From NCBI RefSeq assembly GCF_002483315.1, contig NZ_DLHR01000007.1, positions 1-15,639 on the forward strand: DNA of 15,639 bases. Direction: 5' to 3'. Both the position numbers and the translations under genes were made by a program. Below the pieces are notes generated by a model. The model saw nothing but the letters and a program-made list of their open reading frames with translations, did not search any database and was not told the origin of the DNA. The first letter of the stretch is position 1; every line of letters starts with the position of its first letter. The DNA is from Flavobacterium sp. UBA7663 (GTDB lineage: Bacteria > Bacteroidota > Bacteroidia > Flavobacteriales > Flavobacteriaceae). Shown here in pieces: positions 1 to 8,264 of this stretch.

Positions 1-1
1 A

Positions 2-73
2 AAGCTTGAAGTTTTACCTAAAGAAATAATTAAACATTACCACGAACAAGGCACAGAACACAGTTACAAATAA
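2..73 (+). CDS. C-terminal end of an unidentified upstream gene (5' truncated by window edge)
   Basis: An open frame runs from the window edge through 23 codons to a TAA at 71-73. The tail is charged and His-containing (ending HEQGTEHSYK). It lies on the same strand as everything downstream and stops 34 bases before the DUF3347 gene, so it could be an earlier member of the same transcription unit. There is too little sequence to name a family, and it could also be a chance open frame. Reading it as a gene end rests only on its position and the absence of stops. Confidence 0.4.
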   Translation, partial: KLEVLPKEIIKHYHEQGTEHSYK

Positions 74-107
74 AAAATATTTAACATTAACTTAAAATTT
101 TAAAATC

Positions 108-806
108 ATGAAAGCACTCATTTTAACAGCTATTTTAGCAGTCTCTTTATTAGTTTCTTGTAATACTAAAACAAAAGAAACAGAAAACAACACTACAGAA
201 GCTTCAGCCAATTCAACCGAGTTATTTGCCTGTCCAATGCACCCGGAAGTAACAGGAAAAAAAGGAGAAAAATGCTCCAAATGTGGTATGGAATTAACAG
301 AACCGGTTACATCAAAAAAGATGGAAGATGTAAAATCAACCGAAACAAAAACCGATGTCACTACAGTAACTCAAGCAGACTATACAACAGATATTATTAT
401 TAGCTATATAAATCTTAAAAACAGATTAGTAAATGATGACAGTAAAGGTGCAGCAGATAAAGGAAAAGTACTATTAGCATCATTTGAAAGATTTGACACA
501 AAAACATTAGATGCAAAACAGAAAAAGGAATATTTAGACATTGCTGAAGATGCAAAAGAGCACGCAGAACATATAGGTGACAACGCCGGGAAAATAGACC
601 ATCAAAGAGAACATTTTGCCACACTTAGTAAAGACATCAATGATTTAATTAAAATGTTTGGAACTAAACAAAAATTATATCAAGACCATTGCCCAATGTA
701 TGATGAGGGTAAAGGCGCTATTTGGATTAGCGAAACCAAAGAAATAAAAAATCCTTTCTATGGCTCACAGATGCTTACTTGTGGTAGTGTGAAAAAAACA
801 TTATAA
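108..806 (+). CDS. DUF3347 lipoprotein with N-terminal heavy-metal-binding domain
   Basis: The 232-residue protein begins with a short hydrophobic stretch ending in a lipobox (LVSC, Cys18), so it is predicted to be a periplasm-facing lipoprotein. A heavy-metal-binding module (HMBD) spans residues 40-64: C42-P-M-H-P, then C56-S-K-C59-G-M. A DUF3347 domain follows from about residue 92, with the typical tail motifs CPMY (195-198), W-I-S-E-T-K-E-I and S-Q-M-L-T-C-G (C225). DUF3347 occurs fused to or beside CusB-type adaptors in Bacteroidota; here it is a separate gene at the head of the efflux operon. The likely role is periplasmic Cu/Ag binding and hand-over to the efflux complex, inferred from the module and neighbours. 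The stop lies 2 bases before the next start. The HMBD is slightly divergent, with C-S-K-C rather than C-P-x-C. Confidence 0.88.
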   Translation: MKALILTAILAVSLLVSCNTKTKETENNTTEASANSTELFACPMHPEVTGKKGEKCSKCGMELTEPVTSKKMEDVKSTETKTDVTTVTQADYTTDIIISYINLKNRLVNDDSKGAADKGKVLLASFERFDTKTLDAKQKKEYLDIAEDAKEHAEHIGDNAGKIDHQREHFATLSKDINDLIKMFGTKQKLYQDHCPMYDEGKGAIWISETKEIKNPFYGSQMLTCGSVKKTL

Positions 807-808
807 AA

Positions 809-1285
809 ATGAAAAGGAAATTAAAAAAAGTTGGATTCATACTTTTTTTGGTATTGATAGCAATACAATTCTATCAGCCTGCCCTAAATCAAAATTTGGG
901 GCAAGATTATACAAATGATTTTCTTATCACAACTAATGCTCCAAAGAATATTTCAAAGTTAATTCAGTCATCCTGCTACGATTGCCACAGTAATAACACC
1001 AATTATTTATGGTACGACTATATTCAACCGGCTAGGATATTTGTAGAGTCACATATTAACGATGGAAAAAAAGAGTTAAATTTCAATGAGTTTGGCAGCT
1101 ATTCTAATCGAAAGCAACAAAGTAAGTTAGAAGCGATAGGCAAACAAATTAAATCGGGTGAAATGCCATTAAGTTCATATACCCTGTTACATCATGATGC
1201 AATACTTACCGAAACGCAAAAACAAACGATAATCCAATGGATTGATGCAATCAATGAAGACAATAACACTTCAGAAAATTATTAA
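809..1285 (+). CDS. haem-binding domain protein (haem_bd family), membrane-anchored
   Basis: A 158-residue protein with an N-terminal hydrophobic anchor (about residues 8-22) and a periplasmic domain. It carries a c-type haem motif C56-Y-D-C59-H60 followed by W-Y-D-Y. A later S-G-E-M119-P-L segment sits where this family places a candidate methionine axial ligand. Length and order of motifs match the small Bacteroidota haem_bd proteins. It starts 2 bases after the DUF3347 stop and ends 2 bases before cusA, so it is almost certainly cotranscribed and translationally coupled. What it does in a metal-efflux operon is not evident; a redox role in the periplasm, such as keeping copper in one valence state, is inference only. 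Confidence 0.85.
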   Translation: MKRKLKKVGFILFLVLIAIQFYQPALNQNLGQDYTNDFLITTNAPKNISKLIQSSCYDCHSNNTNYLWYDYIQPARIFVESHINDGKKELNFNEFGSYSNRKQQSKLEAIGKQIKSGEMPLSSYTLLHHDAILTETQKQTIIQWIDAINEDNNTSENY

Positions 1286-1287
1286 TT

Positions 1288-2568
1288 ATGGTAGAAAAAC
1301 TAATTACATTATCTCTTAGAAACCGATATATTGTGTTGCTTGTGGCAGCCGGTTTGTTTGGTTGGGGGATATACAGTGTTCAGCAAAATCCTATTGATGC
1401 CATACCTGATTTATCAGAAAATCAGGTTATTGTTTTTACGGAATGGATGGGCAGAAGTCCTCAGGTAATTGAAGCCCAAGTAACCTACCCATTGGTTTCC
1501 AACTTGCAAGGAATTCCAAAAGTAAAAAACATTCGCGGGGCATCTATGTTTGGGATGAGTTTTGTCTACATTATTTTTGAAGATGATGTTGATGTCTATT
1601 GGGCAAGAACACGGGTTTTAGAAAGACTTAACTACGCACAACGATTATTACCCCAAAATGTAGTGCCTTCCTTAGGTCCTGATGGTACTGGTGTTGGCCA
1701 CATTTTTTGGTACCATTTGGAAGCAAACGGAATGGATTTGGGAGAACAACGAGCATTACAAGATTGGTATGTGAAATTTGCACTGCAAACAGTTCCAGGG
1801 GTAGCAGAAGTAGCTTCATTTGGTGGTTTTGAAAAACAATACCAATTGGTTTTAGATCCATTAAAAATGCAATATTATAATGTAAGCATGATGGAAGTAA
1901 TGAATGCGGTCAAGGCTAATAACAATGATGTTGGTGGGCGAAAGTTTGAAATGAGCAATATGTCATATATCATCAGAGGTTTAGGTTACTTAAAGAACAC
2001 TAAAGATATAGAGGATATTTCAATTAAAAATTACAATTCTATTCCGGTAAAGGTAAAAGACATAGGTTCTGTCCAAATGGGCGGAGACTTACGCTTAGGG
2101 ATTTTTGACCAAAACGGAACCGGCGAAGTAGTGGGCGGAATAGTAGTAATGCGTTACGGCGAAAATGCCGATGAAGTCATAAAAGCGGTTAAAGCAAAGA
2201 TGAAAGAAGTTGAAAAAGGATTGCCTGAAGGGGTGAAATTTAAAACTTCTTATGACAGAAGTGAGTTGATAGAGAAAGCTATTGAATCTGTCAAAGGAAC
2301 ACTTATTGAAGAAATGATTGCCGTTTCTCTAGTCATCCTAATTTTTTTATTCCATTGGAGAAGTGCCCTCATAATCTTAATTCAACTTCCCATATCGGTC
2401 GCAATTGGCTTTATATTGCTTGAAGCTTTTGGTATTTCTTCTAATATTATGTCATTAACAGGTATTGCACTCGCAATTGGAGTTGTGGTCGATGATGGTA
2501 TCGTAATGGTTGAAAATGCTTATAGGACAATCTCAGAGAGACAGGAAGAAATGGATAACAACAAATAA
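1288..2568 (+). CDS. cusA: CusA-type RND heavy-metal efflux permease, N-terminal part (ends at in-frame TAA)
   Basis: The 426 residues correspond to the N-terminal part of a CusA/HME-RND permease: TM1 (about 13-31), the first periplasmic porter region, then TM2-TM4 (about 338-412). The proton-relay segment in TM4 reads V-V-D402-D403-G-I-V-M-V-E-N, matching the conserved Asp of this family. Translation stops at TAA 2566-2568, just after TM4, in the cytoplasmic TM4-TM5 loop. Full-length relatives are about 1,000-1,080 residues. The frame continues unchanged after the stop (Ala-Gly-Ile-Met) into the next ORF, so this is either a single nonsense change in cusA or a permease made as two chains. 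Four TM helices leave this half's C-terminus in the cytoplasm, so two-chain assembly is topologically possible. The start is 2 bases after the preceding stop. Confidence 0.92.
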   Translation: MVEKLITLSLRNRYIVLLVAAGLFGWGIYSVQQNPIDAIPDLSENQVIVFTEWMGRSPQVIEAQVTYPLVSNLQGIPKVKNIRGASMFGMSFVYIIFEDDVDVYWARTRVLERLNYAQRLLPQNVVPSLGPDGTGVGHIFWYHLEANGMDLGEQRALQDWYVKFALQTVPGVAEVASFGGFEKQYQLVLDPLKMQYYNVSMMEVMNAVKANNNDVGGRKFEMSNMSYIIRGLGYLKNTKDIEDISIKNYNSIPVKVKDIGSVQMGGDLRLGIFDQNGTGEVVGGIVVMRYGENADEVIKAVKAKMKEVEKGLPEGVKFKTSYDRSELIEKAIESVKGTLIEEMIAVSLVILIFLFHWRSALIILIQLPISVAIGFILLEAFGISSNIMSLTGIALAIGVVVDDGIVMVENAYRTISERQEEMDNNK

Positions 2569-2577
2569 GCTGGTATT

Positions 2578-4515
2578 ATGAGAGACAAAATTAAAAATTT
2601 ATTTAAAAAGGAACATGATCCTTTATCCTCTGACGAGAAATTACAACTTATTGAAAAATCTTCAAAATTAGTAGGTCCGGGTGTTTTTTACTCAACACTA
2701 ATCGTAATCGCTTCTTTTCTACCGGTCTTTTTACTTACTGGTATGGAAGGAAAGTTGTTTAGCCCGTTGGCTTGGACAAAATCATACATTCTGATTGTTG
2801 ATGCTTTTTTAGCAATTACACTTACACCGGTTCTTATCAGTTTTTTATTGAAAGGTAAACTTCGTCCAGAGCGTAAAAACCCTATCAATAAAAGACTCGA
2901 AAGTATATACACCCCTATTTTGGTTTTTTGCATGAAATGGAGAAAAACAGTGCTAGGATTCAATGTAGTTGCTTTAATAATCGGTATACTTATGTTTACC
3001 CGCTTAGGTTCTGAATTTATGCCTCCTTTGGATGAAGGTTCAGTACTTTTCATGCCGGTTACATTACCCGATGTCTCTAATTCGGAAGTAAAAAGAATTT
3101 TACAGGTTCAGGACAAACTAATAAAATCAATTCCCGAAGTTGACCATGTATTGGGAAAAGCAGGAAGAGCCAATACTGCAACTGATAATAGCCCTATTAG
3201 TATGATTGAAACCATTATTCTATTAAAGCCTCAAAGCGAATGGAGAGAAGGTAAAACAAAGAATGACATTATAACTGAAATAAACAACAAACTCCAAATT
3301 CCGGGAGTGACTAACGGATTTACACAGCCTATCATTAATAGAATAAACATGCTATCCACCGGTATTCGAACAGATGTTGGAATTAAAGTGTATGGTGAAA
3401 GTTTGGATACCATTAATGCGCTATCTCAAAAAATCAAAAAGGCTCTCGAAGGTACTTCGGGTGTAAAAGATTTGTATGCGGAGCCAATAACCGGTGGGAG
3501 ATACATTGATATTGAGGCAAAAAGGGAAATGTTGGGACGATATGGTCTTTCAATTGACGATATTAATGCAATAGTGGAAGCCGCTATAGGAGGAATGAAA
3601 CTAACAACTACTATTGAAGGACGACAACGTTTCTCCGTAAATGCCCGATATGCACAAGAATATCGAAACAGTATTGATGCCCTAAAAAAATTGCAAGTTC
3701 AAACTATGCAGTATGGTCCAATACCATTAGAAACGGTTGCAGAAGTAAAAATAAGCGATGGACCACCTATGATAAATAGCGAAAACGCCATGCTTAGAGG
3801 AAGTGTTCTATTTAATGTTCGTGACCGAGACTTGGGTAGCACAGTAAAAGAAGCCCAGGAAAAATTAAATTCAATGATGTCTAAAATGCCTAAAGGATAT
3901 TACATAGAATGGAGCGGCCAGTGGGAAAACCAGTTAAGAGCCAATAAAACGCTGAGCATGATTTTACCCATAGTGGTGATAATTATCTTCCTCATTTTAT
4001 ATTTTACCTACCACTCCATGAAAGAATCCTTGATTACAATGATAACAGTACCTTTTGCTTTAATTGGGGGTGTTTTTATGGTCTATTTTTATGGTATAAA
4101 TTTATCTGTTGCAGTTGCAGTTGGTTTTATTGCCCTCTTCGGAATGGCAATTGAAACAGCTATGTTAATGACAATCTATTTAAATGAATCTATGAACAAA
4201 ATGGTCGAAAAACATGGCAATAATTCACAAACAATTACAGAAGACATATTAAAACAATACATTATTGATGGCTCAGCAAAAAGATTGAGACCAAAATTAA
4301 TGACGGTTTCTGTTTCTTTATTTGGTCTTATTCCGATACTTTGGGCAACAGGTACCGGTGCCGATGTAATGTTGCCTATAACAGTTCCTCTTATCGGTGG
4401 AACAATTACTTCAACAATTTATGTATTATTAGTAACTCCTATTGTTTTTGAAATGGTGAAACTTCACGAATTAAAAACTAAAGGCAAAATAGAACTTATA
4501 GATGTTAAAGAATAA
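2578..4515 (+). CDS. cusA: CusA-type RND heavy-metal efflux permease, C-terminal part
   Basis: The 645 residues continue CusA: TM5-TM7 (about 35-142), the second periplasmic porter region, then TM8-TM12 (about 459-625). Residues aligning by eye with the E. coli CusA metal-binding methionines are M258 (I-N-M-L-S-T-G) and M398 (G-P-P-M-I-N). The third is shifted: G-G-M340-K341 places Met one position earlier than in G-G-A-M. Proton-relay residues are present as E526 in TM10 (G-M-A-I-E-T) and K573 before TM11 (R-P-K-L-M-T-V). The ATG lies 9 bases after the upstream TAA, in the same frame. No Shine-Dalgarno site is visible, so expression would need reinitiation or readthrough. Without its partner this half cannot form a normal RND protomer. 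The 3' end overlaps the next gene by 14 bases. Confidence 0.9.
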   Translation: MRDKIKNLFKKEHDPLSSDEKLQLIEKSSKLVGPGVFYSTLIVIASFLPVFLLTGMEGKLFSPLAWTKSYILIVDAFLAITLTPVLISFLLKGKLRPERKNPINKRLESIYTPILVFCMKWRKTVLGFNVVALIIGILMFTRLGSEFMPPLDEGSVLFMPVTLPDVSNSEVKRILQVQDKLIKSIPEVDHVLGKAGRANTATDNSPISMIETIILLKPQSEWREGKTKNDIITEINNKLQIPGVTNGFTQPIINRINMLSTGIRTDVGIKVYGESLDTINALSQKIKKALEGTSGVKDLYAEPITGGRYIDIEAKREMLGRYGLSIDDINAIVEAAIGGMKLTTTIEGRQRFSVNARYAQEYRNSIDALKKLQVQTMQYGPIPLETVAEVKISDGPPMINSENAMLRGSVLFNVRDRDLGSTVKEAQEKLNSMMSKMPKGYYIEWSGQWENQLRANKTLSMILPIVVIIIFLILYFTYHSMKESLITMITVPFALIGGVFMVYFYGINLSVAVAVGFIALFGMAIETAMLMTIYLNESMNKMVEKHGNNSQTITEDILKQYIIDGSAKRLRPKLMTVSVSLFGLIPILWATGTGADVMLPITVPLIGGTITSTIYVLLVTPIVFEMVKLHELKTKGKIELIDVKE

Positions 4516-5755
4516 ATATAATATCGTTATAGGCTTTTTGATTTTAAGCTTTACAACTGCTAATGCACAGGTACTTTCGTTAGAAAATATTATGAGCACA
4601 ATCAAAACCGATAATCCACAGTTAAAAATGTACGATGCTGATATCCAAAGTATGGATGCCGCTGCAAAAGGTGCTAAAAGCTGGATGGCACCTCAAGTAG
4701 AAACAGGTTTTTTTATGGCGCCCTATAATACTAAAATGTGGAAAGCAGATGATATGAGCCCGGGTATGGGCAGTTATATGATTGGAGTTTCACAGATGAT
4801 TCCCAATGCAAAAAAGCAAAATGCCGAATATAAGTATATGAGTGCTATGTCTTCCGTTGAAAAAGAAAACAAAAATTACACTTTAAATCAGCTTTATGCC
4901 TTAGCCAAAACAAATTACTATCAATGGCTTATACTAAATAAAAAAGCCAAGGTGGCCAATGATAATTTACTACTATTAAACTACATGATAAAAAGCATGG
5001 AAATAAGGTATCAGTACAATATGGATAAACTCTCAACCTATTATAAAGCAAAATCTCAATACAATGAATTGGAAAGTATGATTATAATGCTTCAGAATGA
5101 TATCTCACAAAAAAGAATTATGCTCAACACACTAATGTCAAGAGATAAAAATACCGTGTTTGAAATTGAAGAAACATTCGAACTAAAGGAATACAACACA
5201 CAACTATTAGACACCACTTTAATTTCTAAAAACAGAAGCGATATAAATGCTATAACAAGAGCCATAGAAATAAACCAACTAAGAGTTGAAGCTGAAAAGT
5301 CAAAACTATTGCCCGAGTTTGGAATAAAATATGACCACATGTTTGCTTTTGGACAGCAGCCACAACAATTCTCACTGATGGGTATGATAACTATTCCTAT
5401 GCCTTGGTCAACCAAAATGAACAAAGCCAACATTAGTAGTTTTCAAATTAAAAACGAAAGTCTTAATTGGCAAAAACAAATGATTTTAAATGAAACCGTT
5501 GGTATGATTTCGGGTATGTATACTGAACTATCAAACCTCAAAAAGCAATACACTATCTCCGAAAAGAGCATTATTCCATCATTGCGTAAAAATTATGACA
5601 CCGCAGTATTAGCTTGGCAAAATAACACGGGGGATTTATTTGTTGTCTTAGATGCTTGGGAAGCTTTGAATATGGCTCAAATGGATGCACTAGACAAATT
5701 GTTGTCCATACTAAACACTCAGGTAGAAATCGAAAAACAACTCGAAATTAAATAA
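4502..5755 (+). CDS. TolC/CusC-type outer-membrane efflux channel
   Basis: A 417-residue protein with a signal peptide (cleavage likely after A-N-A, before Gln23). It has long alpha-helical heptad-like segments typical of the OEP/TolC family, including L-E-N-I-M near the mature N-terminus and a second helical repeat ending in Q-V-E-I-E-K-Q-L-E. There is no lipobox cysteine, unlike E. coli CusC. The mature N-terminal part is strikingly Met-rich, with seven Met between residues 62 and 99 and another cluster in L-M-G-M-I-T-I-P-M-P-W, consistent with soft-metal handling. The start overlaps the end of cusA by 14 bases; no other in-frame ATG preserves the signal peptide. Inferred role: the outer-membrane duct of the tripartite Cu/Ag pump formed with the adjacent permease and adaptors. 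Confidence 0.88.
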   Translation: MLKNKYNIVIGFLILSFTTANAQVLSLENIMSTIKTDNPQLKMYDADIQSMDAAAKGAKSWMAPQVETGFFMAPYNTKMWKADDMSPGMGSYMIGVSQMIPNAKKQNAEYKYMSAMSSVEKENKNYTLNQLYALAKTNYYQWLILNKKAKVANDNLLLLNYMIKSMEIRYQYNMDKLSTYYKAKSQYNELESMIIMLQNDISQKRIMLNTLMSRDKNTVFEIEETFELKEYNTQLLDTTLISKNRSDINAITRAIEINQLRVEAEKSKLLPEFGIKYDHMFAFGQQPQQFSLMGMITIPMPWSTKMNKANISSFQIKNESLNWQKQMILNETVGMISGMYTELSNLKKQYTISEKSIIPSLRKNYDTAVLAWQNNTGDLFVVLDAWEALNMAQMDALDKLLSILNTQVEIEKQLEIK

Positions 5756-5757
5756 TT

Positions 5758-7005
5758 ATGAATAAATACATCAAATATGGTTTGATTTTAAGTGTAATAG
5801 CAATAATCGGTTTTACTATCTATTTCTTTACAGTTAAACCCAAAGATCATTCTGCAAGTTCACACCAAGCGATTGTCTATACTTGTTCGATGCACCCTCA
5901 AATCATTAGAGATAAACCGGGAAACTGCCCTATTTGCGGAATGACTTTAGTAAAAAAAGTAACCGACAATCATGCTAAAGAAGACCATAATCTTGAAAAT
6001 GTTATAAAGCCTACAGATAACTTTATAGTGGGTAAGTTTCAAACAACGACAGCAGTAGATTCCATCTTAAGTGGTGAAATCAATCTTCCGGGTATTATCG
6101 CTTATGACCCAAATTCAGCCGTAAATATTGCAGCCAAAATAAGTGGCCGATTAGAAAAAATGTATGTGAATTTCAAATACCAACGGATTAATAAAGGACA
6201 AAGATTATTTGATTTATACAGTCCTGAACTTTTAACTGAACAGGAAAACTTTATTTATTTAATTACAAATGATAGCGAAAACCATTCAATCATTGAGGCA
6301 TCTAAACAAAAACTATTGCTTTATGGCATGACTCAAAATCAAATTAGCGCTTTAACTAATTCCAAAAAAGCTAATCCAAAAATAGCTATTTACAGCCCTT
6401 CAAATGGGATAGTGATTGGAACAGAAACAATGGTTACGCAATCAAATTCCGGAATGCAAAACATGAACAATAGTACCGAAAGACTAGAGTTAAAAGAAGG
6501 AAACTATGTAAAAAAGGGAGAGGTTGTTTTTAAATTAGTAAATACAGATAAAGTTTGGGGAATATTCAATATCACACAAGAAAGCAGTAGTCTTATTAAA
6601 GTTAATCAAGCCATTAAAATAACGTCTGAACTCAATGGTGAGGAATCGATAGAAGCCAAAATTAATTTTATTGAAACACAATTTAATGCTGCCGACAGAA
6701 CCAATAGAATTAGGGTTTATTTAAACAACAAAACACTCAATCTGCCAATAGGATTAAGATTGCAGGGTATCATAAAAACGAAATCAATTAGCGGTATTTG
6801 GGTGCAAAAAAAGGCATTGGTAAGTACCGGTAATAAAAAAATCGCTTTTATCAAACTTCAGAATGGTTTTAAGGCAACACCGGTAAAAACAGGATTTGAA
6901 ATAAACGAGTATATTCAAATCATTACTGGTATTTCAGTAAAAGATACCATTGCAAAAAACGCACAGTATTTAATTGATAGCGAAAGCTTTATTAAAACGG
7001 AGTAA
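5758..7005 (+). CDS. cusB: CusB-type periplasmic adaptor with N-terminal HMBD
   Basis: A 415-residue membrane-fusion (adaptor) protein. One N-terminal hydrophobic anchor (about 6-25) is followed by an HMBD at 41-64 (C43-S-M-H-P, C57-P-I-C60-G-M). The barrel-sandwich halves are recognisable near 127-157 (I-S-G-R-L-E-K-M-Y-V) and 210-262 (I-Y-S-P-S-N-G-I-V-I ... E-G-N-Y-V-K-K-G-E-V-V-F). The short helical hairpin between them contains S-K-Q-K-L-L-L-Y-G-M. A Met/Asn-rich insert (M-Q-N-M-N-N) lies in the second lipoyl half. The beta-barrel and membrane-proximal domains follow. It would link the inner-membrane permease to the outer-membrane channel and pass metal to CusA. Spacing is 2 bases to both neighbours. 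The C-terminal DUF3347 found in some Bacteroidota CusB proteins is absent here and is encoded separately at the operon head. Confidence 0.88.
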   Translation: MNKYIKYGLILSVIAIIGFTIYFFTVKPKDHSASSHQAIVYTCSMHPQIIRDKPGNCPICGMTLVKKVTDNHAKEDHNLENVIKPTDNFIVGKFQTTTAVDSILSGEINLPGIIAYDPNSAVNIAAKISGRLEKMYVNFKYQRINKGQRLFDLYSPELLTEQENFIYLITNDSENHSIIEASKQKLLLYGMTQNQISALTNSKKANPKIAIYSPSNGIVIGTETMVTQSNSGMQNMNNSTERLELKEGNYVKKGEVVFKLVNTDKVWGIFNITQESSSLIKVNQAIKITSELNGEESIEAKINFIETQFNAADRTNRIRVYLNNKTLNLPIGLRLQGIIKTKSISGIWVQKKALVSTGNKKIAFIKLQNGFKATPVKTGFEINEYIQIITGISVKDTIAKNAQYLIDSESFIKTE

Positions 7006-7007
7006 AT

Positions 7008-8249
7008 ATGAAAAAATCAAATAAAATAGGCATCCTTTTATTATTTGTGTTGGTACTTATGGCTTGCAATTCTAAAGAAAAACAAGACCATTCAATTACT
7101 GATAAAAAAGATCATTCCCAACATGATGAAAATAAAGAAGCAACTTTTTATACATGTTCTATGGATCCCCAGGTGAAAGAAGACAAACCGGGCAAGTGTC
7201 CTATTTGCCATATGGAATTAACACCAATAAAACAGGATGACAATGAGGTAAACCAAATAAGTTTAAGCAAACAACAAATACAACTTGGCAATATAAAAAC
7301 TCAAGCTATTGAACAAACACAAAATAATGTCGAACAAAACTATACTGGTGTTTTAACATTTAACCAAGAAAATTCCAAAACTCTTTCTTCAAAAGCAATG
7401 GGTAGAATTGAAAAATTATATTTCAAATCTACGGGTGATTATATAGCTTTAAACCAACCTGTATATCAATTATACAGTGAAGATATTGCAATAGCAAAAC
7501 AAGACTATTATACAGCCTTGAAACAACTTGAAATGCCCGGTGATTTTGGTAAAAACGCAAAAAACATTTTGAATGCAGCCAAACAAAAACTCTTGTTCTA
7601 TGGTTTATCACGTACTCAAATTGAGAATATTAAAAGTAGTAAAGATGTTTCTCCATATACCACATTTTATACTACCCTTAGTGGTACAATTTCAGAAATA
7701 AGTGCCGTGGAAGGTAGTTATATCATGGAAGGCACTCCAATTATCAAAGTTACTGATTTAACGAAGCTTTGGCTTGAAACACAAGTTAATATCAACTATT
7801 TTAAAAGTATCCAAATGGGTCAAAATGCAATGATAACATTTGCCAATTTTCCCGATAAATTATTAAGTACCAAAGTGTCATTTATCAATCCGGAAATCAA
7901 TCCGGAAACCCGTTTACTATTGATTCGATTTGAAATACCAAATCAAAATCTAATCTTAAAACCCGGAATGCAGGCTATCGCAAAGTTGAGTATTGCCGGA
8001 GGTAAAGGAATCTACATCCCAACCGATGCGGTAATCAGAGAAGAAAGCGCATCCTACATTTGGATAGAAAAAAAACTAGGTGTTTATGAAAATCTTATGG
8101 TAGAAACAGGAATCGAAACCAACGGACTCATAGAAATAAAAACAAAAATTGCCAATGGTCAAAAAGTGGTAATAACAGGAGCCTATGCAATTAATAGTGA
8201 ATATAAATTCCGTAAAGGTTCTGACCCAATGGAAGGGATGAAAATGTAA
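7008..8249 (+). CDS. second CusB-type adaptor, lipoprotein with divergent HMBD
   Basis: A 413-residue adaptor with a lipobox (L-M-A-C20), so it is predicted to be lipid-anchored rather than held by a TM helix. A His/Asp-rich linker (residues 27-42) precedes an HMBD-like module at 49-71: C50-S-M-D-P, C64-P-I-C67-H-M-E-L. Here Asp replaces the usual His of M-H-P, and His replaces Gly of C-G-M. Barrel-sandwich halves appear near 124-157 and 217-250, with a hairpin containing A-K-Q-K-L-L-F-Y-G-L; barrel and membrane-proximal domains follow. The C-terminus is Met-rich (D-P-M-E-G-M-K-M). It shares overall architecture with the preceding adaptor but is clearly diverged, so the two look like an old duplication or a heteromeric adaptor pair. 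It begins 2 bases after its neighbour. Confidence 0.88.
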   Translation: MKKSNKIGILLLFVLVLMACNSKEKQDHSITDKKDHSQHDENKEATFYTCSMDPQVKEDKPGKCPICHMELTPIKQDDNEVNQISLSKQQIQLGNIKTQAIEQTQNNVEQNYTGVLTFNQENSKTLSSKAMGRIEKLYFKSTGDYIALNQPVYQLYSEDIAIAKQDYYTALKQLEMPGDFGKNAKNILNAAKQKLLFYGLSRTQIENIKSSKDVSPYTTFYTTLSGTISEISAVEGSYIMEGTPIIKVTDLTKLWLETQVNINYFKSIQMGQNAMITFANFPDKLLSTKVSFINPEINPETRLLLIRFEIPNQNLILKPGMQAIAKLSIAGGKGIYIPTDAVIREESASYIWIEKKLGVYENLMVETGIETNGLIEIKTKIANGQKVVITGAYAINSEYKFRKGSDPMEGMKM

Positions 8250-8264
8250 TTTAAAATAATAAGG

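Noticed and set aside
92..103. 12-base palindrome TTAAAATTTTAA before the first full gene
   Set aside because: It is pure A/T in a very AT-rich leader with no accompanying promoter elements, so chance is the simplest explanation.
2569..2577. Frameshift or insertion as the cause of the cusA split
   Set aside because: The two ORFs are in the same frame and no extra sequence or duplicated target site is visible. Only a stop codon separates them.
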